A stretch of DNA of 64,000 nt, taken from positions 992,001 to 1,056,000 of the forward strand of contig OZ005701.1 in the NCBI GenBank assembly GCA_963930775.1, read 5' to 3'. A program made the translations under genes and the position numbers. Positions 1 to 18,169 of this stretch are shown here, piece after piece (position 1 is the first letter of the stretch; every line of letters starts with the position of its first letter). Under the pieces are notes generated by a model. It searched no databases and was not told the DNA's origin. It worked only from the letters and a program-made list of their open reading frames with translations. The stretch comes from Cliona cf. orientalis (Eukaryota > Porifera > Demospongiae > Clionaida > Clionaidae).

Positions 1-282
1 CCCACCCAAATAGTCTTCGCTGCATCTATCGAGAGGCTGTAGTGTATTATGAACTGGTAGCTGACGTATGGACCAGTCTGCGGTTTGCCCGTTGAATCCC
101 ACCAAGTTAACCAAAATGGAGGTGACATTCTCCATCTCGTAGAAGCGAATCCATCCCGTGACCCCATTCAAGTTGAAAGTAGCAGATGCTGTGGTCGGAT
201 TAATTGCTGATACACTGGGTACTGTGATGGCTATTGTCACCACCATAGCCAGTAAAACTGGCAAGATTAGAGAACTTTTCAT
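1..282 (-). CDS. SOD-repeat secreted protein, 5' part (cut by window edge)
   Basis: The first 94 codons of a gene that continues leftwards out of the window. The protein starts MKSSLILPVLLAMVV, a typical signal peptide ending near the S-A-I-N junction. It then runs into a Cu/Zn-SOD-like beta domain with the signatures FNLNGVTGWIRF, DWSIRQLPV and DRCSEDYLGG. The same three blocks occur in the same order in the first exon of the next gene (1370-6360), so the two are tandem paralogues on the same strand. As in that gene, the position of the SOD copper-binding H-x-H is occupied by S-I-R. Secretion and the SOD fold follow from sequence; the function is unknown. The rest of the gene cannot be seen. 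Confidence 0.75.
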   Translation of the reverse strand, partial: MKSSLILPVLLAMVVTIAITVPSVSAINPTTASATFNLNGVTGWIRFYEMENVTSILVNLVGFNGQTADWSIRQLPVHNTLQPLDRCSEDYLGG

Positions 283-1369
283 AATTCCTCTATGTACAAA
301 ACCTAAGAACTGGCTACGTATAGCTAGTACTACAAAAAGCCTTCACTACCTGTAATGAACAAATGTACAGTGGTGGACTTAGCTATTCCCTAGCTATTAT
401 ATAATATTATGTCCAATGAGAGGAAGCAACTAGTGTCCAAATGTATAAGGTTAATGTTGTCATTAATTAGCTTCCCTATCATGGCAAACATTAAGAGGAG
501 TTAGTGTGCATGCATAATAATAATATTACGTATGTGTTTTGCCCTGCTACGTGCAGCTGTTTACAGCCTACATAGCCCAGTATAGAGTAGCTACACATTG
601 TTTTTGGCAGGTGTTCAAACGTATATATGTCCATGGCATGGCAACTGCAGATTTCACTCAATGCTCGGTATCATGCCAAAAATCTAGATATTGGCTAGAA
701 GGCAATGTTACATACATTATTGTATGACATGGTAGCTATGGTAGAGAATGAGACGAGATCGATTATACATTAATTCATATTCATACACCAGCTAGTATAA
801 TATGCCTGGCAGTTCCCATGAATGGCAGGCATAACGTTTCTCATTTCTAATGCAGTAGCTACATTGTATACAGCAAGATATTATAGCAATAGCAGGGCTG
901 CGACAGTACATGACAATAACCACCTATACAAGTACACCTAATGACAATCAACTATCAAAGTTACTACCCTCATTCAAATAAGAGCTTCTACGTGGAAAAA
1001 CAGCTAGGTGGAGAGTTGGATCGCACTACCAAGACACCCTAAAGAATTTTGGACAATCCAACCAAAATATAGCCTTTTTCGAATCAATCAAGACTCGGAG
1101 TCTCCTTGTTTAGGTGTGGAGGTTATGAATCTAGCGTTGTGATCCCAAGTGACTGCTCTCGAGCCAGCTCCCCTGACTCGTGCTGTAAGTGAGAAGGTCA
1201 ACAATACTATTATTAAATCTGCGAATTCCTTCACTTGAGTGTTTACCAGCTGGATATTAGGTTTATAATTAAACTGCAAAAACATTACATAATATTATAA
1301 TATTAGAACAAAAAAATTAACACTATTATTATGCAGTTATGATGAGAGTGAGTCAAGGGAACCAACTGA
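283..1369. other. intergenic spacer between the two SOD-repeat genes
   Basis: About 1.1 kb of AT-rich sequence separates the start of the left paralogue from the stop of the right one. It should hold the promoter of the left gene and the 3' UTR of the right gene. Short open frames here have no recognisable domain or splice structure. I see no repeat element or RNA gene in it. Confidence 0.6.
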
Positions 1370-6360
<4,991 letters not shown>

Positions 6361-7367
6361 AGAGAGCTGTATAGAATTAACTTCAATACAAATCAAAGAG
6401 CTGCCCTTTCAAATGTGGATGTGAGAGATTTGGTCAGTGGTCTTTATAGTGCATGCTTTGGGGGAATTAAGGAAGCTCGGTGTATATTAAGTATATATTG
6501 AGTCTGTATATATTCAGTTAATAGTACATGTGTAGTACATTCCACACGACAAAGGTTGTGTCTGGAAGGATGTGTTGTCACATCCACCCAACTTAATTTG
6601 AAGAGGAACTGTTGATGAACTTGTTATGATGCACAATGTCATAATTTTGCTAGCTATGTTACCCACAGCCCTTAATACATAGCAGCTGCTGCTATAAATA
6701 GCATTTCCCATAAATTATTATAATTATAGCAGCAGAAATCTGCATAGTGTATACAATGACAAAATTATCTCCTAATTTGATTAATTAGCACATCTGCAGC
6801 GATAGTGATAATAAGTAGGAGAAACATTGACAATCGACTATAACTGTACATGTGCAAAATTTCGGTCACGCCTAATGATAAGGACTGCTCCTGATCAGCT
6901 AATTCCTAATTTTTTATAATAATATAGCATGTGCACGTGGTGCTATCCAGGTATTTTAGTGCATGTATATATAATAATAATATAGTGAGGGCAAATCACT
7001 AAAGGCAATCATTAAAAGGTATTATATTATTATAATAATCGAGATAACTCGCTGTGCAATATGAAATTTAACATTGCAAACCTAACACACACGATGTTAA
7101 AATGATATAATATTTCAGCTATAACAAAAACTAAAACAAATTACATTTATGAGGATTGTATATTATTATAATAAAGCTCTGTGTTCCATTCATTAAAATT
7201 TAATTCCTACTTCGTAAAAATAAACCTTTTCTCTATGTTTACATACATACACACTGTCATGGGGTGAGTCAAAAAAACTGTAGTAAGCAGCCATATAGCT
7301 ATAATTATTATATAGTAGTTAGAAAAATGGCTTTTTGTTCAGCAATAAAAGAAACTATATTTGGTAC
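6361..7367. other. intergenic spacer between PLCL and the SOD-repeat gene
   Basis: Very AT-rich sequence of about 1 kb between the PLCL stop and the SOD-repeat gene start, both on the minus strand. It should hold the PLCL 3' UTR and the promoter of the SOD-repeat gene. No coding exon, RNA gene or clear repeat was recognised. Confidence 0.55.
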
Positions 7368-7443
7368 TCAAGCAGCTGCCTTCAGCTCGAGACCTGCGCT
7401 ACGGGCACCAGCAGCAATCTAGGGGGGAGAGAGGGAGGGGAGG

Positions 7444-7526
<83 letters not shown>

Positions 7527-9530
7527 GGGAGTGTGTCAATCTCAAAAAGTAATAATTATTTATTTTTCTTACCTTCTTGAGTTCTTTCTCAGCTTCTTGC
7601 TTCAGCTCGTGGGCATCTGCTGACTCAGCATTCACCGAATGCATGGTGCGGCAGTAGTGATCCATCACCTACGAGAATCAAAATCAAAATAATTACAGTC
7701 AACCTCTACTACACACAAGAGTACTGAGATGATCCCCCCCCCCCCCCCCCCCCCCAGTACACAACATGTAATTGTATTATAGTATTCAAAAGTGGCTCTA
7801 ACAATCTGTTGGGGGGGGGGGAGGGCATCAAATAAAATAACCCTGAAGATGCATATATATACCTGGTCGAATCTCCTTGGAGGTGAAGCAGTCTCCTTGA
7901 GGTGAGCTACCAAACCATCCTTCATCTGTTCAGCTTCCTTGTAGATGTTCTCAAGCTACAGTAGGAAGAGACATAATATCATAATACTAAGTAAGTTTGG
8001 TATGCACTAATATTCTATAATGGCTACACACAAAAATTCAGTAGATTTACCTTCTACTACCACTCCTAATAGACCTAATTTGTAAGGGGCAACCATATCC
8101 ATCCTGTTGCCTGCTCAGACAAACCTAATCCCAGCAAAAGCCAGAGCCACTAATTCTTAGCCCTTGAGAACTAGGGTGGCATGTACAGTACTATACGTAA
8201 CATCAAAATGGTTTAAAATTTCCCACCAATCAATACAAAATTTCTAAAACATTGACACCTACCTCATGAGCGACAGGCTGAGCGTGTTCCAGGATGTCTC
8301 CAGCCACGAGGTTGAGCTGGTTGAAGGCTTCGATGACTTGCTGGATCATGCTCGGGACAGAAGCAGTCTTCTCCCCTCCTCTTTCGGTACAGCAGCGGCT
8401 TGGTACACCTGACCGGACTCACCCTGGAGGGAGGGAGGGAGGGAGAGAGGGAGACAGGGAAAGAGAATAAGGTGATATCGCAGTGTAAAGGTAGTATACA
8501 TGTATGTACAGAAATTGGGTTAATTCTAGTCACCATTTCAAAAGTGGCATATCTTACAAGTAAATGTAAAACAGTTGACGAATTTTAAAGTATTTACCCA
8601 ACTAATTTCAATATTCCACCCAAGTCCGCGCCAATTTTCACAATTCGATACCCTTACTGGACAAATATTGCTCGTTTCGGTTTCAGAAATGTAAATTGCT
8701 ACCAGGGATGTAATAACTACGTACAACCACCATTACCTTCTTCTGAGCTGTGATCTGCAATTTGAGCTTGGCAGCTGCCACCTTCGTGGCTAGTAGCTCC
8801 ACACACTCTCCAATGTCAGCCTGCCCTCCATGGCCGCACAGCTCCTTGAAGTGGAGCAGAGCGAAAGAAAAGTCTTCTTTTAGGTCGACCACCTTGTGTA
8901 GGGGTCCGCTGACATTGCGGAAGAGAAGGTCAATCGGTTGGTGTCCGACGAGGGCGTGTTCTGGGTAGTCACGTGACTTCTTCACCTTGAGAGTGGTGCG
9001 AGACCTGTGGGTACCCTATTATAGAGAGATGGGGGTTAAAAAAATAAATAATCGACATGAAATATTATGTTGGTAGATAACTGACTACTCTCTCTCTCCC
9101 CACTCCCTCTCTCTCTCCCCACTCCCTCTCTCTCTCCCCCTCTCTCTCTCTCCCTCTCTCTCTCCTTTCCTCTCTCTAGTCTGTCCCTCAATCTACCTTG
9201 TGTGCAACATAGTCTTGGACTTGCACGTGCACAAAGAGAGTTGCATTTCCAATCCTTTCGTCTCTGCAGCCAGCGTAAGTCAGATGAATGTGGCGGTATC
9301 CTGCAATTGGCATAATATTATTATAGTGAATATTATAGTACTCTGATTTGACACTACTTATAGGCAATGATTACACAAAAATCACTAAAAAATTAAGTTG
9401 AGCATCTAAATCAGTTCCCCTCCCCACCTGCAATTCACACCACATACATCTGTATAATATCAAGGGCTTTATAGATCCCCAAATAAGCCCTTGATAATAT
9501 TTATATTCTATGTGGCTAGAGAGAGAGAGA

Positions 9531-9618
<88 letters not shown>

Positions 9619-11505
9619 AGAGAGCTCCCCACATATGCTAAAATGGGCTATCACCCCGACAGTGATTATCTCTGGACACAAAACCGCAAGATAAACATCC
9701 ATCACCCACTAGGTTTCAAACAGCCACCCACCATTTCTGCTGACAAAGCAAACATCCACCTACACTACAGAACTGTGTCTCTGGTCCAGCTAGCTATAGT
9801 TGATACAGTCGACAAAGGGCTTTGTTCTCTCCTTCAGCTGGTCCTCTCTTGTCTAAATTTTAGCCTGCTCAGCCGGCCAAATCTGATAGTCCAGCCCAGC
9901 AGCTACTACACTCTTAGATAAAGGAGGTGTAACTTCACAAAGTTTATATCCATATATGTACCTGCCTTAAACACACATGCAGCAGCTGATAATTAGCACA
10001 ATGGGGTATTGTTGGGTACAGACAGATGTCTATGCATGTGCATGTGCATGTACATACATGTATAAGTACTGTACATGCTGGTAAGGTCCATATGTATATG
10101 TACACACATGTACAATGTCATGCTTCTTTATTCCGTCTTTTTATTTGCCTAGTATCTCGATTTTTAGCGGCCACTACCTATTCTTACTGTATTGCATAGA
10201 TTTGGATTATCGTAGGAACAACCTTAACACTAAGTGTGCATATGTTGTCACTTTCGTAGACTACAAAAATTTTTTACAACAAAAACTTCCAGATTTACAG
10301 CATAACGTATCTGTAAATAATAATATGACACTGTATTATTGTACATAAGTACGATGCCTACCTGGTACTATGCTGGTGAATGGGAGGCAGAAGGAGCCAA
10401 TGAAATCATCCTGGTTGATGTCCTTGTCCATCACCTTGAATCGAACCAGCGCCAGGTCTGGGTTGCGGATGATGAACTGGAATACTTCATTCCATACCGG
10501 ATTGAATCCTGGGGAATGAGACACACAATATGAAACTGGGATGTGGTTGGGCGGGGGGGGGGGGGGGGGGCATGAAGCTATCCTAAAGGCCATTCTTTCC
10601 CTCCCCCCCTCTCTTTCTCTCTCCCTCCTTCCCCCCCCCCCCCCCCCCCACCATCTCTCTCTCTCCCTCACCCACCATTATCGTCGACAGTTTTTGTCTT
10701 GACGACCTGACAGTCCTCTCCAACTCCTCCTATCTGAATCTTGACGTAGGGGTCAATGACCTCTCCCTTCTTGCTGCCTCCCGGCTTGGGCAGCTGCTGA
10801 CCACTGATCACCTATAAATACAATACAGGCAAGAAATTCGTTTATCTTCTAGCTACTAAGGGGCACATCAATGTATGTATGCATGCGGCATGCTGTACTG
10901 TCTGGTATTCAACAAATCAGCTAACATGCGATATACACATTGGTACTTGCAGTACTATTAATTTTGTCATAACATTACTTTTTGGATAATACATGTAACT
11001 GCATACAAACATTATCAGCTCCTAAGGAGTCCAATGGTAACGTGCTTTTTGTGAATTTAGGTATCAAAACTACAACAGAAACGCCTTACCTTGATGGTGA
11101 GCACCTGAGGAATGACACCACCCATGTGGGCATTGCGCTGATTGTGGTCAAATCGAGACAATTCTGAAGGTGGAAAAATTATTATCAAAGTGAGTTTGTA
11201 GTGTAGTAGTACTTGGCAAAATTCGATCCAAAGTACGCATAAAATAATATCTATTGTTCAGCTGATGGTAATGCACAATAAAGCTAAGGCCAAATCGAGG
11301 AATACTAGAATGTGCAAATGACGTCCCTTTACCTGATCGTTAGGTAAAGGTCGTTTCGAAAACAAATCCACATATGCACTATACCTTGTCTCATGTAGTC
11401 TGGTTTGAGGATGTAGCCACTCTTTCCGTTGGCACGGAAACGACCATCATTGAAGTCCATGAACTTGCCTTCCGTCTGGTAGTTCAGCGCAACTGTAGGG
11501 ATGTG

Positions 11506-11557
<52 letters not shown>

Positions 11558-13307
11558 GGAGAAAAAGTATACAAAGAAAATTATTGACAATTCCAAATGT
11601 ACGATACATGTAGTGACATTTCAATATGCACGCACACACACACACAAGCTCTACCTACCGATCTGGCAGCCAGCATTCCACATGGGGACGGGGTCGTAGT
11701 TCGTCGACGTGACCCTGGTGCCGGCTGGGTATGTCCTGCTGAGCTGTCTGCGGTTGTACTGGACGTACTTGGACGCCTGGGAGCCAGAGAACTTATTAGC
11801 ACTACCCTCACCGAAGGAGCTCATGTGGAAGCATTTGCCTGAAATAAAAGAATTATAGTATCAGTTTATTGTTTTTGCCACCCCCCCCCCCCCACCCAGT
11901 TCTCAAGGCACGAGTCGAGTGTACATGAACTCTCCAGTTTTATCATCAATCAATAAAGCACGTTTCATTAATTTATTGGTTTTACAATAATTATTTGATA
12001 CAGGACATGTACATTTTTAAGTGGATCTTGTATTGTGGTTTGTAAAGCTGCATGTACCTAGCGAGCCCCACCCCTTCAACAATCCGTAAGTTCTTCGTGC
12101 ATGCAATAATTATTCTACTCACCCTCTTCAATGCCTTCAAATCCCTTGAAGTGGACCGACTGGACGTAGTTGACGAGGGAAGAGAGTTTATAGCTCAACT
12201 TGATCTTCTTGGAGGGTCGTGCGCTAGCAGAAGGAGCAGCTGCAGAAGGCGTCTTCTTCTGTCGACTTCTGAAGCTCAAAACTCGCTTGACTTTCTCCGC
12301 CTTGGATGGACTGCCCGAAGGCACAGCTAGACTACTACTGCCACCCTCGGCCCCCTCTTTCTTCTCTCCCCCTTCCTTCTTTTCTCCCTCTCCTTCTCCC
12401 TCTTTCTTCTCTCCCCCTTCAGCTCCAGCGCTGGCACCAGCTTCACCAGAAGCAGCTGCAGCTTGTTGTTCCTGTTCGCCTTCTTTTGGTTCTTCCTTTG
12501 GCTGTTCTTCCTCTTTCGGTTTTTCGTCTTCTTTAGGCTTCTCGGCTTCTTCCTGAGGTTTTGGCTGCTCCTCTTCTTTAGGTTTGTCTTCTCCTCCCTC
12601 TGCTCCCTCATCCTTGGGTGGTTCTTCGGTCTTTGTCACAGCAGCTGCTTCTTCCGCTGCTGGCTCTTTCTGTCCCTCACCTTCTGCTGGTTTCTCCTCA
12701 GCCTTTGGCTACACGTAAATGAACAAAGATTAGAGAATGATATGATGTACATTGTATATACATGTATAGCTACGATACTATACCACATGCAGGGTTCTGC
12801 CCACATTGGTTAACGTTGGGAGTTGTCATGACAGCCCCCAGACACCCTTAGCCATTTCCTTACCACCACTTACGGAAAGTACAAATTAAATCAATCTGAG
12901 AGTGTGCTACATAACTATATGGATGTGTCGGAAGAGCCTACTGATTCCATAATAATTATTATTTTTTCCTTACCTGTTCCCCACTGGCCTGCTCGGTAGC
13001 AGCCTCTCCCTCCGCTGGTTGAGGGTTGATCTTTGAGAGCTGGTCCGGGTCTAGCTCTGCGGCCTCGTCCTCGTCCGACACCTCTCCATCGTCATTCTCA
13101 GCTTCTTCAACATTCTTGGAAAGCTTCTTACCCTGAAATTAAAAGAAAAAGGTGGACAGAGCAAACTAAAGAAGTGATCAATGCTGATCAAGCACTCGCA
13201 GAAATTTCGAATTAAGAAAATCAATGCTATGACATGGGGAGGTGGAGAGGGAAGAGAGAGAGATATAAAATAATTGAGTACTTCACTGTCTATTTTTTTT
13301 TATCAAA

Positions 13308-13346
<39 letters not shown>

Positions 13347-13608
13347 GATGATTTCTAAAAATTTTTTAACCTTTATGAGTATCTTATGCTTGAGTTGGTT
13401 GGGGCTGGGCAGGAGGTGAGATTCTTCATCTCTCTGGGCCTTGAACAGCATGTCTCCAAATATCTCGTCCATGATTTCTGCCATGCGGTGTTGCTGGGGG
13501 ATACCACAGTGGTTTTCGATCGACAGGATCACAGGGTACCTGCAGGAAGGAAGAAAGAGAAAGAGAAAGAGAGAGAGGGGGGGAGAGAGGAGAGGGAGGG
13601 AGGGAGCA

Positions 13609-13643
<35 letters not shown>

Positions 13644-16600
13644 GGGAAGGAAGGACCAAGAGAGAGAGAAGAGGATAGGGAGTAGTCACTCTGGATCTAT
13701 ACATAATATTATGAAAAATACACTTACTCTACAGGCATACATGTAGTACATTCATGTCATGATGAAGTTGACTTACGGAGAGGCTTGGAAGGCATAGTCC
13801 TTGATCGCCTGAATGGCGTCCTTGAAGAGGATCTTTGAGGTGAGGGTGTGGCCGTGGTAGATGATTGGCTCATCATCAGGCCCGTCCCAACAGTCCACTG
13901 CAATGTGTGTGCAATGACGGATCAGAGTGCATGCATTGGGTAAAGGGTCTCCAAGCAACACTGTTGGTAAAGGGTCGACCATATTACAAGTTCGATTTTG
14001 CAATGTTCAAGCTCTCTCTTCTCTCCTCCCTCCCTCTCTCTCTCTCTTTCTCTCTCCTCCCATCTCTCCCTCCCTCCCTCCCTCTCTCCCTCTCTTCTTT
14101 CTCTCTCCTCTCTCTCCCTCCACACACTCACTTACACTCGACACATCTGCATCCCCTCTTGAGTGCATTGATGTACGCCTCGGTGCTCGAGGGTCCCTTC
14201 AGCTGGTCCTCAAGCAGGTAGGTGTTGTGCGAGGAAGCGATGAAGTAGGCAGAGAGGGGCTGGGACATGTCCTGGTAGACCTCCCCGTGGTCCACGCTGA
14301 AAATATCACTCTCGGGACCGAGCATGAATCGAGTGAACCCATCAAGGCTCATCTGGTTCTGTAAGTGCACAAAAGGTAAAAAATGAAACAAATGTACTAG
14401 TCCTACGTAATATAAAATTAATTACGTATTCTCATCAATACTACTCTAATACTGTTTAGCTGCTATCAACAGAGATATGCATGGGGCAAAAAGGTCTGCG
14501 GTGCTCTAGTATAGTTTGGCTGCTGATAAGAATGAATGTGAAGGCCGAGCTCCATCTATGTTAGGCTAAGCCTGAACTATCATACATGTATATTAAATTT
14601 TTGTCCAATTAATAATTATATCAGTCACCTGTTCCTTTCCCTCTGCAGTGGTTTCGTATCGCTGGATGATCTGGCTGCAGAGCTCAATGCTTGGGTTGTC
14701 AGCACCTGGGAAGAATTTGCCACACTCAACAGTCACTACGTACCTTCACCACAAACTTCACACACATGTGCACATACACTATCACATAGTGCAGCATGCG
14801 TTGTATCAGTGTGAAATGGCTGACGTACTACACGTTTCAATCTCACCGCCGATAGATAAATGCAAGCATGTTTGTGGATCATGCAGCTACATGTAGTGAC
14901 CACGACTTTACTCGAGAATTCTTTTGGTGTCAACATGTCCCCAATGTCATGTGCGTAGCCACCTGGACAGTGCTACAATATTACAATTACATGTATGTAC
15001 ATGTGCATGTACTTGGGAGGTTTAATTAACTTTTCAGCAGTACACCCAGGTACCATTCTTCCAACTTAGACCTCAATCATGAGAAGCATGAACGAAATTG
15101 CACCCCAATTAAGGTCTTGTAACTATTTTATTGGTTCACGATCCTAACTCAATCATTGGCCTACGTACACTGTACACATGTATATACCCTATGACCACCC
15201 ATACCCCCTCTATGAAGTAGCCAGCAATTTGCCTGTAGACACCAAGAATTTCTGATCACTAGGCGATGGCCAAATGAATCTCTATAATACACATTTCACA
15301 GCAGCAGCTAGCGATGCAGATGATCACGATGGTTTCCAGATTTAAGATAAGATACGTACCTTGTTCAGTTTGCAGGAACCTCTGAAGGTCCTGGACAGTC
15401 CACCACTCCATCTTGGAGGAGTAGAGGTAGAAGAGCCTTCGCAGCTCGGGACGGCTGGCCAGTTCTTTGAACAGAGAACAGAACTCATCAAAGCTCAGCT
15501 TTCCGTCATAATCTCCATCAGAGTCTGCGTCCTATATGTACATGTACGTGTGTGTATATGGTGGGTAAGTATGTGTATACTGGTGACTCAAGAATATTCA
15601 ATTGCATCACTGAAAAGCTGACATGAAACAATTAACTTTAACCTACCACCCCTAGTTCTCAAGGTGAGCTATAGGCTCTGCCTTTTCAGGGATTAAGCTT
15701 GCCTGAGCAGGCAATGGGGATGATTGTACTGAATTTTCATGCAGGTTCGACTGTATAGTACACTATACATGTACTGTATACCCACTGCGATGAACCCTGA
15801 CCTTGAACATTTTCTTGACAACTTTCTTTGACACTCCAACATTGAGCGTCTTCATCATCTGAAGCACCTCCTTGAGGTCAAGGGTACCATCACCATTCTT
15901 GTCGGCCGAATCAAACAAGTCCTTCAGCCAACGGTCACGGATCTTTGTGCTAAACTTGTCCTCTGCGGAAATAATTAATACAAAAACAAAAGTGTGACCC
16001 ACTAAAGTCTTAGATATCATAGAAAGTACACTGTTACAGTTGATATTTATACTGTATTTGCAGCTCTATGATCACATACACATGTACCAGAATTTTATCC
16101 AATTTTAACCACATAGAGCGGCAGAGCTAGTCTGTATAATATGGCTTTGGAGAACTGATTAATACATAGCTCTAGAGAGTGAAGATTGGGACTATTTAGA
16201 TCTACAAGTGGCTATACGATGAAGGGAGAATACGACACCCAACCCCCACCCCCTCCCCCCCCCCCCCCCCCCCCCCCCCCAAAAACAAAAAGAGAGAGAG
16301 AAAAGACTCACTCACACACACTCTCACCTTCTTCCCTGACTAGAGCCTTGAGTCCCTCTACCCAGGCCTTCCTCTCCTCCTCCGTCATGGCGACCAGGTC
16401 CAGCGTCTTACTGTCCTTACCATCGATGTAGATGATGGAGAAGCACAGGTCTGGAGAGTGAGTGCTGTTGCTGATCTTGAAGCTGTCTGTGCTCTTCCCT
16501 CCGCGAACCTCAGTGATAACACTCACATTGACTGTAGATAGTATGTACCACAATTATTCATAAAAAATATAAGTTCAAAGGTCATTCACCAATTATTACT

Positions 16601-18136
16601 GACACATACGTGCGACACTTGGAGTAAAATCTACATGTTGTGCACATACGTACATATACATGTACGTACTTGCCACAGATTCGTGTTTTTCATTGGGTGA
16701 ATTGATCTACATGTAGCTGTTTACATGACAGGTTTAAGTATCCATGCTAACAATAACATACACCTCTCGGGAGAGGATTTTTCACAAACAGCTTTCGATC
16801 AATATGTACAACTACAATACTAAAAGTTATTATAACACTACAATATTATAATAGTATCATTATTACAGCACAAGCAGTGCAGACAGTTTGGACAACGCTG
16901 GAGAAGATTGCTTTTTCAACAGAAAGTACTATGACTGTCGTAACAGTTCCAAGAGTCTCTTAATTACTGGAGTTGAAAGTTGAGAAATCAGTTGCCACCC
17001 ACAAACTCCAATGCCAGTGGCTATATCCACAATCAAATTTAGCGGAAATCTGATTGAGTTATCATAGGCAACTTCCTGGTCCCATGAATATCACCTTAGA
17101 GGCGAGAAATCAATGCAATTGGACCAGATGCTAGTAAGCATGCCTATCAAGAAGAGTGCACGTGCTTCCACTATTGGGGGTACCCACTGCATATTATTTC
17201 TGCACAAAAACCTAAGGACAGGTATATATATATATGTAGCTAGCCCAGAAATGAGAACAAACAAGGTACATGGCTTTTCCAAGGGAATATCAACTTAGAG
17301 GCGGAATAGTTCATTTGGGAGAAACTAGCGCTAATAAAACCAGGACAAGTTCAGTGTGTGGGTGGCATATCAAGAGTGGCCCACTCTTTTGACAAGAACT
17401 CTTGCAAATTCACATTTTAATCACTTATTAAGGATATAGCTATTAAAATTAATGCCTTAACAAGGTGTGTAGAAACAATCTTTACAGCTCACTGCTGTGA
17501 TAGTACAATATAATTGCGTTTTTGTAGAGGGGAATCGCCAAAAATATTATCAACTTAGTCCTGGGACAAGACACTACCAGAAAGGAAGAAAAGAACATAT
17601 TTCAGGAGGGTACACCCACCAAAGGATTTCCCAGCAGAGACATATATATACCCTATGGGGCTTAGGTAGTATCATTATAGTATGTTATGGTAGTATATAG
17701 TAGTACGTAGTAGTATTGTCCCTGGCAACAGTTGATCAGTTGCGGAATTAACTTTCTCATCTAATTAGTGACCTCAGCCTCTGGATGGTAGCTGCCTTGC
17801 ATAACTGTATCTGCTAAAATAGATGGACATCTCTAGAGTGGTACTAATGAGATATTTTACTGTCACAGGGATGCTTTGCAGAGAGGGAGAGAGAGAGACT
17901 GACACTGATCTGCAAGCTATATACAGCCCTTTTAGTGTTTTGCAGGTTATGTACATGTAGCTACCCGTGCCACACATCTTAAAGTTATCGATCACCAGAT
18001 CACTGTCTCTGATGATGAGATAAGTCAATGCTAATGGCTTTCATGCTATTGAGTCCACTAACAAGTGAGGCATTGATGAATGGTATGTTGTCTGGTTCAT
18101 AAAGCCAGGAACAGAGAGAGAGAGAGAGAGAGAAAC

Positions 18137-18169
<33 letters not shown>

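Noticed and set aside
12200-12556. Plus-strand open frames opposite the PLCL linker exon (and at 21739-22353 opposite the N-terminal exon)
   Set aside because: They are antisense reads of Glu/Pro/Lys-rich coding repeats, which give Ser/Phe/Gly-rich shadows.
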